Assembly: GCA_027972325.1 (NCBI GenBank)
Contig: JAPMOS010000005.1
Span: 753,515-817,514, forward strand
Origin: Paratrimastix pyriformis
Taxonomy: Eukaryota; Preaxostyla; Paratrimastigidae
Direction: 5' to 3'
Length of the DNA stretch: 64,000 bases
Shown here: positions 11,409-39,765 of the stretch, piece by piece
Layout: every line of letters starts with the position of its first letter
Numbering within the stretch: position 1 is the first letter of the stretch
Program-made: the position numbers and the translations under genes
The notes under the pieces: generated by a model
Told to the model about the DNA's origin: nothing
Seen by the model: the letters and a program-made list of their open reading frames with translations, nothing else
Database searches by the model: none

Positions 11409-12254
11409 ATGTCCGCTGATCTTGATATCAATGTGTTTGCCGCTCCAATGGCCGATGAGCAAGTCTCAGGAACTGCTGTGCAGCCGTTTCCAACGGTCAG
11501 ATGATTCGTGCATTTCGATCTGTTCTCACCGTTTCCGAATGTTCAGATGCCTCAGCAGCCCTTGATGCCTCAGCAGCCCTTGATGCCGCAACAAACTACA
11601 AGCGGCCAAGTGCCGCAACAAACTACAAGCGGCCAAGTGCCGCAACAAACTACAATCGGCCAAGCGCCTCAACAAAACGGAATGGTGCTTTCACCAAGTG
11701 AATCCCATGCATACGAAGTCTGTCTTCAAACACAATCCAGCCTCACCTCTCCCTCTCGTCCGACAGAACTTTAAGCTGCTCCACGCACGAGCAAGTCACT
11801 TGTATCCGGCTCTGGTCGAGAGTTTCCAGCACAACAGTGCGGACATTGAACGGCTCGCGGCCAAGGCCAATATCCCTGCAACCGATAGGAGAATCCTCAA
11901 GGTGCAGAGTCTGTTCCACTCCACTGATTCCACCCACATTTCCCACTAGAATTTGCTGGTGACATCACCTGTCTTGTCCTGAACAGCTTGGTCGCAATGG
12001 ATAAGGGGCTGATGGACGAGGCTGAAGCGAAGCTCCGTGAAAACTTCGAGTCCAACAAGAAGCACAGTGCAACGTTGGATGTCGATAGTCTCTACGTCGA
12101 CAAATGTTCTCGCACGAAGCGAGGCAGGCGCTCAGCGTCGGAGGAATTGGAGGATCTGAAGTGTGAGGCCAATATTGCCGCGTTGTTGGAGCTCATCCGC
12201 AAGGAGAAGAAGGACAAGGAGAAGAAGCCCGCAAAGGCATCAGAGGCCGCCTAA
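11409..12254 (+). CDS. small spliced gene of unknown function
   Basis: Proposed exons are 11409-11495, 11547-11717, 11767-11908 and 11950-12254. The introns start GTCAGA, GTCTGT and GTCTGT and end in AG, matching the unusual donor rule of the host genes in this window, and the frame stays open through all joins. The product is about 234 aa. It has an N-terminus with MPQQ and TTSGQVPQQ repeats, a central helical domain (NFKLLHARASHLYPALVESF, then DRRILKVQ), and a charged C-terminus with a probable basic cluster (SRTKRGRR) and a Lys/Glu-rich end. I recognise no family. It lies between two mobile elements, so it could be an element-borne structural or nucleic-acid-binding protein, but its introns look like host introns. 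Confidence 0.55.
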
Positions 12255-12295
12255 GTCCCATTTCGCTTCTTTTTTGCCCTTTGCACGTGCCCTTT

Positions 12296-12480
12296 GTGCC
12301 ACTTACCAAGAACCCGCCATCGACCCTCGATCTCCCCTTCTGAGCAACTGGCACACACATTCCCCCGCGCAACTCGTGTGCCACTTACCAAGAACCCGCC
12401 ATCGACCCTCGATCTCCCCTTCTGAGCAACTGTCACACACATTCCCCAGCGCAACTCGTGTGCCACTTGCTAAAACCCAT
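12296..12480 (+). repeat. 82-bp tandem repeat, about 2.2 copies
   Basis: A unit beginning gtgccacttaccaagaaccc repeats at 12296, 12378 and 12460 (period 82). The text ctgagcaactggcacac from the unit reappears at 13984 on the far side of element E3, showing that E3 inserted into this repeat tract. Confidence 0.75.
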
Positions 12481-12582
12481 CGATCGGGCCCCTAAGTACC
12501 TGTTGTTGTTGTTGTGATACTATTTCGACTGCCAGTAACTGCGCGCAAAACACAGAAAACTGAAACAGAAGAAAATCCGTTC

Positions 12583-12607
12583 ATCCGGTCGAAACCGGCG
12601 GGTAACA
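12583..12607 (-). other. conserved 3' hairpin of E3
   Basis: On the - strand: CATGTTACC, one to two bases, CCGGT, loop TTCG, ACCGG. Compared with E1 (CCGGC/GCCGG) and E2 (CCCAC/GTGGG) the stem changes on both sides together. Confidence 0.75.
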
Positions 12608-12724
12608 TGCCGACCTACACCCCCTCAGGGGTAGGCGCACAGACGGCATGGCGGGAAAGAGAGAGACTGGAATGTCGCCAGGAAACAGAATCGTTCAAAC
12701 ACTTGACAGCAAACAGAAGGAACA

Positions 12725-13909
12725 TCAAAAGAAAGAACGGGGCAAGGGGGGGGGACAAAAGGATCCAACACTGAGACACGGGACACGAGGAACAATGAAA
12801 GGGGGCGAAGGAAGCAAAAGACAAGAACAGTTAGAACGAAAAATATTCCCGAACCCAGCCTGAGGGGGGGGCGGAACCCATCCACCATGACCTACCACCT
12901 CGGTAGGACAGGCGCACGGGCCCCTGAATCCACCACCCCACACACGTTGCTCCCTTCCCAAAGGCCCACGGTTGGCAACAGGCGAGAGGTCGGAGAGGCT
13001 AATCTTCGGAGGCACGGCAGAAGCGGCATGGTCGGGCGTCGAGGTAGCACGAGCGGGCGCAGCAGGCACAGCAGACAAAGGGGACACACCAGCAGCAACA
13101 GAGGCAGCAACAGGGGCAACAACAGGGGCAGCAACAGGGGCAGCAACAACAGGGGCAGCAACAGGTGCAGGTGCAGGTGCAGGTGCAGGTGCAGGTGCAG
13201 GTGCAGGTGCAGGTGCAGGTGCAGGCGCAGGCGCAAGCGGAGCATGAGATGAAGTCGGAGCCGGAACAGGTGCCGGCTTGGCGAATGGGTTCGCCAAGGT
13301 GAGAGGTGCTCTTGGGGCAGCGGAAGAGGCAAATGGATTGCTCGAAGAAGGGGAACGGGCTCTCTCCTTCTTCCCCGCTGGACGATCGCCATCGATGATC
13401 GGGTGGCGAGTTCCACCTCCACCTCCAAGTTGCTTTGGACCACGGTATGTAGTCTCCCCAACAGATAGGAGGACTCGTTCTGGCGGTGTGCGGTGTTTGT
13501 CCACAGACGAGCCGCGCGATGATTCTTGTGGCACGTGGCAGTCGAAAGTTCGCACATTCGATTGCTGGAACAATAAAGCCCCAAGAAGTTGGAAAATAAA
13601 CTGGCTGATCGCTTCAGGCTGCTTCTTCGGATTGTCCTCCAGCAGCATGTGCACCGTGCGTTCGATGATCTCATAGCGTGGAGCACGGTGCTCATTGACG
13701 ACCAATGAACTGAAGAGCTTCATAAGCTCCAAACGCATCCAAGGAGAGAGCTTGTCCAATGGAGCTGAAGAGGGGGACCACAGATGCCGACCCAACTCAT
13801 CTTGAAGATACTCTACCATAGGGTCGTCACGACTTTGGATCTCGGCGTGATCCATAATAAAGTTGGAATCGTCCTTACTGAGCTCGTCATGCTCAGTGGC
13901 GATCTCCAT
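12725..13909 (-). CDS. ORF of element E3 (gag/ORF1-like, 394 aa)
   Basis: Open for 394 codons. Residues 1-130 are helical and charged (begins MEIATEHDELSKDD; ends near QSNVRTFDCHV). Then comes a Gly/Ser linker with NPFASS and NPFAKP, then a long Pro/Ala repeat (APAPAPAP, about 230-290), then a Pro/Gly-rich tail. The N-terminal domain resembles the E2 product in length and spacing: DD, then ML/MV, G.HL.S, and LL..... Q near the end. With no enzyme domain, it is most likely an RNA-packaging or ORF1-type protein. The role is inference. Confidence 0.5.
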   Translation of the reverse strand: MEIATEHDELSKDDSNFIMDHAEIQSRDDPMVEYLQDELGRHLWSPSSAPLDKLSPWMRLELMKLFSSLVVNEHRAPRYEIIERTVHMLLEDNPKKQPEAISQFIFQLLGALLFQQSNVRTFDCHVPQESSRGSSVDKHRTPPERVLLSVGETTYRGPKQLGGGGGTRHPIIDGDRPAGKKERARSPSSSNPFASSAAPRAPLTLANPFAKPAPVPAPTSSHAPLAPAPAPAPAPAPAPAPAPAPAPAPVAAPVVAAPVAAPVVAPVAASVAAGVSPLSAVPAAPARATSTPDHAASAVPPKISLSDLSPVANRGPLGREQRVWGGGFRGPCACPTEVVGHGGWVPPPPQAGFGNIFRSNCSCLLLPSPPFIVPRVPCLSVGSFCPPPLPRSFF

Positions 13910-13981
13910 GGCCAGAAACGGGCAGAACGCGGAGCAAAGGGAACGTGCAACGCCGAGACTTCAACCGGGGCCCCTAAGTAC

Positions 13982-14580
13982 CCCTCTGAGCAACTGGCAC
14001 ACCTAATCGAAAATGGGGCGTTTCGTGATGCTCCGGAGGCATAGTTAGACGCTTTTTGTCGTGTGACAGTTGCCCCCCACTCAGAGTGCCCTACTAATAT
14101 AGTATCAAGAATTTTTCTGGTCTTAGCACAATTTTGTTCTCCAATTTCTCCGATTCATGTTGCTTTTCCAAACGGGGGAGGGGCAAGGGGTTTGTGCATT
14201 TGCGAGAGACGAGATGGGCGGCAGGGTGGCCGAGGGTATCAAACGGCGCGATTTGCACAAGAGAAGTGCAGCCTGAGAGGTGCAAAAAAGAAACAGACGG
14301 AGCAGAAGACACGTTTGCGGGTGGAGAGTCCTTGGGCTAAGAGAGAAGATTGGATACGGCGAAATGTCGCGGCAAATCCTGGATTCACATATAAACCACA
14401 TGCGCGTATTGTTCGCATATAAACCGCATATCATAAAATCCACAATATAGAATATACGTGGCAAACCCCACATTCTATATTCTAGACGGCAAATTCTAAA
14501 ACGCAAATTGTACGGGATAAATTGTTGATATTAGCAGACCAGTTTATAAACTGGTCGATAAACCAGTCCGACCAGTTTGA
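13982..14580. other. spacer entering the AT-rich island
   Basis: No gene seen. It contains an inverted repeat AATATAGAAT / ATTCTATATT around 14444-14490 and a perfect 20-bp palindrome at 14537-14556 immediately before the S74 gene. Base composition shifts from GC-rich to AT-rich near 14,400. Confidence 0.5.
14537..14556. other. 20-bp perfect palindrome
   Basis: GACCAGTTTATAAACTGGTC equals its own reverse complement. It is followed by more accagt-type words up to 14600. Confidence 0.8.
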
Positions 14581-14581
14581 C

Positions 14582-16272
14582 CAGAAACCAAACCAGTCTA
14601 CATTTCCGGTTCATTTGAAATACTGCAGGGCATTTATCAATCAAGCTATAAAGATTATATAGGAACGGATGGTGCTGCATGCACGAACACTGAAACTGGA
14701 ACAAGTAACGCATTCCGTATCCGCACATACGATGACGCTGCTGTTGGACTTATCTATGAAAATTCGAATAATGTATGTAACTTCGCATCAAATTCAAATA
14801 CTGGTGCCTTTTCTATTCGGGGATTACTGACTGCAAATGGTGGCATATCAACACCTAAAATTACTCCAAGAACCCTATCAGCAAATCTGGGTCTAAGGTT
14901 GGGTTTTAAATCACCTGCTGACAACAATTGGGGTGTGTATTTGTCTGCAACCACTGCTTTCGATGGAACTTCAACTGCATGTGTGGGTAATGACTTCTCT
15001 GGACAAGCACTTCGTCTACGAACATATAGTGATGCAACAGCGGGTATAATCTTCGAAAATTCAAACAATGTAACCAACCTATCATGTAGCGGAAATAATG
15101 GGAATCTATGGGTTCGTGGCTTATTGACCGCTAATGGCAACGTAGCAACATCAAAAATCAGTCCAATATCAAGTGCAGGGTTGAAGATTTCATTGTCTAC
15201 AGATACCAATTGGGGCATATATCAAGCTGTCTCCGCAAACAATGATTTATCTGGATCTGGCTCAGCATGTTCTGGTGATGATATGAATAATGGAATTCGT
15301 TTACGGACTTATGATAGCACGTCAACAGGTGTCATTTTTGAGAACTCGAACAATGTATGCAACTTATCTACAAATTCAAACACAGGAACTCTATGGGTTC
15401 GTGGAAAAGCCACTTTTAATGGTGGATTAAAATTACCAAACACTGTATCTGGATATCTTTATAGTGATGCAAGTGGAAACGTTACCTCTACGACAGTCAC
15501 TTCCACTTCTGCTCAATCATGTTCAGCACTCAGTGGCTCTACCACATATATAACATCAACAAATAATTATGTAAACATATCTGGTGATACCGATAGTTCA
15601 TTCTATAATGCAAATAATGCAAACTATGGTGTCATCATTAATGCCGGTGGCGTCAATACAATGAACTTCGGTAAGACAAGAATTACTACACCTTTGGTAT
15701 GGAACACTTCACAGACAACTGGTGACTCCCTTCAAGTGTATATCGATTCTACAGGTAAACTTCATGTGCCTTCATCTTCACAACGTTACAAAGAAAACAT
15801 CAACGATATGGAAGACACATCATATATATATAATTTAAGACCCGTTAATTTCAACTTCATTAACGATGAAAAGAAAACGAAGTGCTATGGTTTGATTGCC
15901 GAAGAATGTGCCACCGTATGTCCTGAACTCGTTTATTCAAAAGATGGTGAAATTGAGGGTATCCGTCAAGATAAACTCCCCTTCATGATGCTCAATGAGA
16001 TGAAGAAAATGAAACAACAAATCACAGACTTAATAACTGAAAACACATCACTAAAAGCCGATATCGCTTCGATCAAGGCATCAATTGCATCATTAATACA
16101 ACCTTCAGTCAAATTCTCATCTACAGTGCCAACATCAACAACAAATAATAGTTTAACATTTTATGAAGGTGTTGTAGACGAGAGCATACATCTCATGGCA
16201 CGTTGGAAGAAGGATAACGTCTTAAAGGAACTTGATATGAACACAGATAATCAAAAACCAGTAAGCGAATAA
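14582..16272 (+). pseudogene. Peptidase_S74-type fibre protein gene, virus-like fossil
   Basis: The frame is open from about 14582 to the stop at 16272 without a clear ATG near its start, so the 5' end is uncertain; the remainder looks whole. The body has three repeats of about 90 aa, each with RLRTYD, FENSNNVCNLS and LWVRGLLTANG-like words (about 14720-15420), followed by a Ser/Thr/Asn-rich beta region. The C-terminus is a classic intramolecular chaperone (Peptidase_S74): SSQRYKENI, YNLRPVNFNF, YGLIAEE, then a coiled coil (about 15770-16110). Such modules trimerise and self-cleave in phage tail fibres and occur in giant-virus proteins. Strong AT bias against GC-rich neighbours argues for transfer. 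Confidence 0.75.
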
Positions 16273-16998
16273 ATAACGGTTTTATCATGAGCTGAATGTA
16301 TGAGACGATAATTAATAGATGATGATCTAAAGTGATGATAAAAAAGATAAAGAAAGAGAGTTACTGAAGGATATAGTAAAATGAAATGTCATATCTTTTC
16401 CCCCTAATTTTCCCACTCTCCCCCGAAATTTCTCCTGTTGACGACCTTTATGTTTATCATTCTTTCGTATTTTTCCATGTGATTTCCATCTAGGATTCAT
16501 TCGTTACTCATCGAGTTATTAAGGAGTTACTTTATGTAGTTACTGAAAATTCTCATCATACTTGATTTTCATTCTTCTGATCTAAATCATCTATGAAATA
16601 TCACTAAAAATAGTTACTCAAAAGAAAATAAACGACCAAATCCTTACCAGGAAATACCCCTATTTTCCCAAATAATCTACCCGAAAATCTTCCTTTAGGT
16701 AACTTTCTTGTGTTAAATCTTCTGACGTAAACCCATCATAAAGATCATTACCTCTATGACACGAACTTTCGAGTAACTCTTTAATAACTCCTTTAGTAAC
16801 TCCTTATATATAACTACTTATATGATCTTATATCAACATAACTTATTAATATCTATTAAAATATAATCATAAATATTACTAGTTAATAAGTTACTGAAGA
16901 GTTACTGAAATATAGATCATATAGTGTATCCATAATAATATGTTACTCTATCATCATTTCACGTCTACGACGTTCATGATGCTATCGTAACGCCCCCC
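16273..16998. other. AT-rich spacer
   Basis: No gene. Many repeats of gttactgaa, gagttact and agttactc words, giving a degenerate low-complexity tract that shares the base composition of the S74 gene. Confidence 0.6.
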
Positions 16999-17649
16999 TC
17001 ATATTAATAACATCATAATAGGAAAAGCTAAGAGTAGAATGGAGGCGCGAGCCGACATGATACGATATGAACCCAAGACTTCCATTAGTGAGGGGGAAAG
17101 AGCCAAAAAACAATTAGCCACAAACACTAGGTCCTGGCCGGCACTTGACGGCCTGTGGCAATGAGATGAATGAGCGGTGACAATACCGAACACCGACCTC
17201 GGCACCGGAGTTGACTCCGCAGGCAACGGCAACGGTAAAGGCCTTGCCGAGACTGGCACAGCCGCAACCGGACCAGGAGTACTGAAAAGAAATGCAATAA
17301 TGATCGTCACCAACGTCGACACAGACGTCAGGACCGAAAGAGGCAAAGCCTCAGAGCCCCCAAGAGCAGTCGCAGCACGTTCAGAAGAACTGCGCAGAAA
17401 GACCAGAAAAGGGGGGCGATGTAATGAATGAGGCGAACGCGCTCCAAGTCCGTCCCAATGCAAAAGGTGCAGCGGGAACAGTGCGAAGCGAACAGACCCA
17501 GAGATGGGAAAGTTCGACATTCGGACGGGAGAAAACAAGCGTTTCGCCAGAGGGAAAAACGATCGCGAACCGGGGTTGGCATCTCTATCTGTGCCGGTAC
17601 TCCGTTCCTTTTCTTTTCTTTCATTGCGCGAGGGGGATGATAATCGCAA
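16999..17649 (-). CDS. hypothetical ORF, 216 aa
   Basis: An uninterrupted - strand frame at the boundary where composition returns to GC-rich. The product is Ser/Arg/Pro-rich at the N-terminus with two hydrophobic stretches (around residues 130-160, LVTIIIAFLFS, and the last 20 residues, ILLLAFPIMMLLI), so a membrane protein is possible. No family recognised, and it may be a chance frame. Confidence 0.25.
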   Translation of the reverse strand: MRLSSPSRNERKEKERSTGTDRDANPGSRSFFPLAKRLFSPVRMSNFPISGSVRFALFPLHLLHWDGLGARSPHSLHRPPFLVFLRSSSERAATALGGSEALPLSVLTSVSTLVTIIIAFLFSTPGPVAAVPVSARPLPLPLPAESTPVPRSVFGIVTAHSSHCHRPSSAGQDLVFVANCFLALSPSLMEVLGSYRIMSARASILLLAFPIMMLLI

Positions 17650-17663
17650 CGTTTACATCAAAA

Positions 17664-17705
17664 GAGTAGAGATACTCTCTACTCCGAGGAACACGGGAGT
17701 GTTCC
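17664..17705. other. two adjacent perfect hairpins
   Basis: A 9-bp stem with a 3-base loop (GAGTAGAGA-tac-TCTCTACTC, 17664-17684), then a 7-bp stem with a 4-base loop (GGAACAC-ggga-GTGTTCC, 17688-17705). They are separated by three bases. Function unknown. Confidence 0.6.
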
Positions 17706-17811
17706 CTAGAGTATAACTGTAGTTTTGGGAAGTATCGACCCAAAACGAGCTTGTTTGGACCAAATTCGGGGTAAATCGGGGGAGTTTGGGCTAAGTTGGG
17801 GTACAACGTGT

Positions 17812-18132
17812 CGTCGGTCGACCATCACCCAACCGGGCTTGATCCGATCGGCAAACCGCGTGATTTCCAGTTGGCCCACACCCGGGGCAACCTCAAACCA
17901 ACGCGCAATCGGGTCCCCGAGTGAGTGGTGCATGGGTGGGGTCAGTCGGCAGGGTACCCTTCCCTATAGGGATGGGGTCGTTCGTCGGTCGACCATCACC
18001 CAACCGGGCTTGATCCGATCGGCAAACCGCGTGATTTCCAGTTGGCCCACACCCGGGGCAACCTCAAACCAACGCGCAATCGGGTCCCCGAGTGAGTGGT
18101 GCATGGGTGGGGTCAGTCGGCAGGGTACCCTT
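17812..18132 (+). repeat. 150-bp direct duplication
   Basis: 17812-17961 and 17983-18132 are essentially identical (offset 171), joined by a 21-base spacer containing the palindromes agggtaccct and ccctataggg. No coding content recognised. Confidence 0.85.
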
Positions 18133-18236
18133 GGAAAAAGTTCGGGTGGCATGCAATATCGCATGTCCGACTCCGACCACACCATGCCAAATTTCGATAC
18201 AGACCTTCGAATTATGCTTAGTTAAGTGGGTTAAGC

Positions 18237-18918
18237 TACAGTATGTGTGGTTTGTCGACAAGAATTGACTGAAGTTGACTGAAATTTGACTGATGAGTGA
18301 AAATCAGTCCACAAGAGGTGACTGAAATTGACAAGCACTGACGCTCTTGTCGACGAGAATTTGACTGAAGTTTTGTGACCACTGACCCGTCAGTCAGCAG
18401 GAGTCTTGTCCAGACTGAAGTTTGTTGACTGAGCAGTTGACTGGCCGAGGGGTCAGTCAAATCTTGTCGGCTGGGGTCAGTCAACCAACATAGGTTGATC
18501 AGCCCCGACAAGAATGTTACAAGCCGCGACAAACTCGCACAAGACCTTACGAGGGTCATGCCATTTTAGTCCAGCAGGTAGGGTGTCAGGTCAGCAAGTT
18601 TCAGGTCAGTGGTTCAATTCTCATCCCCCTCACGTCTTAATTCGCATAAAAAAAATGACAAGTCAGTCAGTACAAGACATTTACAAGGCGAGTAAGGACA
18701 AGAGTTGACAAGACCAGTCAAGTACAAGAGTGACAAGAGTAGTGACTCATCTTTTAGTCGGATGTCGGTCGACAAGTGAGTCAGCAAGATTTGACTAGAA
18801 TTCTAGTCAGATTTGACTAGAGTTATAAAAATTTTAGTCAACAAACTTGTCGGCAAGAGTTCACTAGAGCTCTTGTAAAAAAGTTGACTAGAGTTGACTA
18901 GAAACCACACATACTGTA
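18237..18918. mobile_element. Tc1/mariner-type MITE
   Basis: The element starts CAGTATGTGTGGTTT and ends with its exact reverse complement, flanked on both sides by TA (TA at 18237-18238 and 18917-18918). A TA target duplication with termini beginning CAGT is the signature of Tc1/mariner elements. The 680-bp interior has no transposase frame and consists of degenerate TTGACT / GTCAGT / TTGTCGACAAG words, so it is non-autonomous. Confidence 0.75.
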
Positions 18919-19133
18919 TTCAGATGGGTCTCCCAAAAAGTTGGTCACCATCGATATCATCGGGTCCCGGGTGGTCGAACGGAATGGTCAAAATCAATGA
19001 TCTGATTTTCGTGCCGGATCGATGCCTCACGCGCGCACTCGAACAATCAGCCAAATACAATCCAGCTCTGAATAATCCACGCCACCCAAATAAAATTCGG
19101 AAACCAAAAACATGGACATGTATCGCTCGCACC
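18919..19133. other. spacer, nothing recognised
   Basis: The interval between the MITE and the 3' end of the receptor kinase gene. It presumably includes the kinase 3' UTR. Confidence 0.4.
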
Positions 19134-29143
<10,010 letters not shown>

Positions 29144-29191
29144 CGAGAACCTCGGGGTGCCTAATTTATCTCCCGAAATTAAGCCCTCTTG
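29144..29191. promoter_or_regulatory. 48-bp bidirectional promoter region
   Basis: The kinase ATG (29143, -) and the membrane-protein ATG (29192, +) are 48 bases apart. Both gene models start with clear signal peptides, so the two starts are well supported and the shared 5' region must serve both. There is no obvious TATA box. Confidence 0.6.
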
Positions 29192-38793
<9,602 letters not shown>

Positions 38794-39765
38794 TTTGGCT
38801 GCTGCCCAGATTGCCGTGGCTTTGGGGTGGTGGTGGTGTGGTGGGGCGCTTCCTCCTATTCATCACCGTCCAATCGGCGTCGCCGTCACCACCCACCACC
38901 CACCACCCACCACCACTCATCATCAGCATCAGCATCGGCATCAGCATCATCATGCCTGCATTCTCATCGGCTGGTTTGGATGCTGGTGATGATGGCTGGT
39001 TTTGGGGACGACGCAGCAACGTCTCGGGGCGGCGGAATCCGAACGTGCGGCCCTTCTCACCACCCGGAGCTCAGCCTCCTCTTCATCGCCTTCGTCACTC
39101 CCGCCATGAAGCCTTCCATGCCGCTGCTACAGCCGGCTGCCTGCTGCTGCGACCGCGCGGGCGAATACCAAGAAATCTCCAACTCGATAACGAACTCCGC
39201 CTGTGCCCCGGACGCCCTGATGGGGGCGGCGGGGGCCGGGGGGGGCCTGAGTGTGGTTTTGTTCCCATCCCCGTGGCCATTTTGGGGAGCGTGCAGGGGT
39301 GGGCTGTAACTTTCTCTCCTGGCGGCGGCCTCGAGCGGGGGAAGGACGAAGAGGGGGTGATGCGTCATCCCTCCTTGCGCGGCAAGTGTCACACATTCCC
39401 ATCCACCCGTTCATGCCCCCCGCGATGCGCCCAATAAGAAATGTGACATAAGCCGTTTCTCTTGGCGGGGTGTTCTGCCGCCGATCAGCATCGGGCCGTT
39501 CGGCTCCCTGCCCGTGCTGCCCCTCCCCGACCCGCTTTCTCTGTTGGCGGGATGGAGTCTCTCTCTCTCTCTCTCTCTCAAGGGACGGCTGTGGCGGAAG
39601 AAACCCGATTCCCACAACAAGGAGCTCACCCCCGGATCGGGCCGCCCGATCGGCTGCCCTGCCGGCTGCCCATTCATGCCCGGTGAAACTTCGCAGAAGA
39701 AAACCCATCGGGGATGATCTGTTTGCAACAAGTGGGGTTCGGCATGTCAAGGGCCAGGAATGCTT
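38794..39765. other. convergent intergenic region
   Basis: 970 bases between the stop of the 13-exon gene (+) and the stop of SAM decarboxylase (-). Several open frames exist in this GC-rich DNA, but none has intron signals or family resemblance. A (CT)n run lies at 39563-39580. Both 3' UTRs must lie here. Confidence 0.4.

Larger units (their letters stand above)
12500..13967 (-). mobile_element. retroposon-like insertion E3, apparently complete
   Basis: A 1,468-bp insertion flanked by a perfect 14-bp direct repeat GGGCCCCTAAGTAC at 12486-12499 and 13968-13981. On the - strand it begins CGGTTGAAGTCTCGG, has a 58-base leader, one intact ORF (13909-12725), and a 3' region with CATGTTACC (12607-12599), a UUCG hairpin (12596-12583) and an (ACA)n tail (to 12500). 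It shares this organisation and the ORF's helical domain with E1 and E2 but differs in sequence, so it is a separate subfamily. No reverse transcriptase: probably a non-autonomous element mobilised by an unseen LINE. Confidence 0.75.

Noticed and set aside
1-14100. Terminal inverted repeats of a Polinton around the replication fossil
   Set aside because: I found no inverted repeat or capsid, integrase or protease gene in the window, so Polinton membership is not claimed.
17812-18132. Direct repeats as LTRs or solo LTR pair
   Set aside because: Only 150 bp with a 21-bp spacer, no TG...CA ends, no primer-binding site and no coding region.
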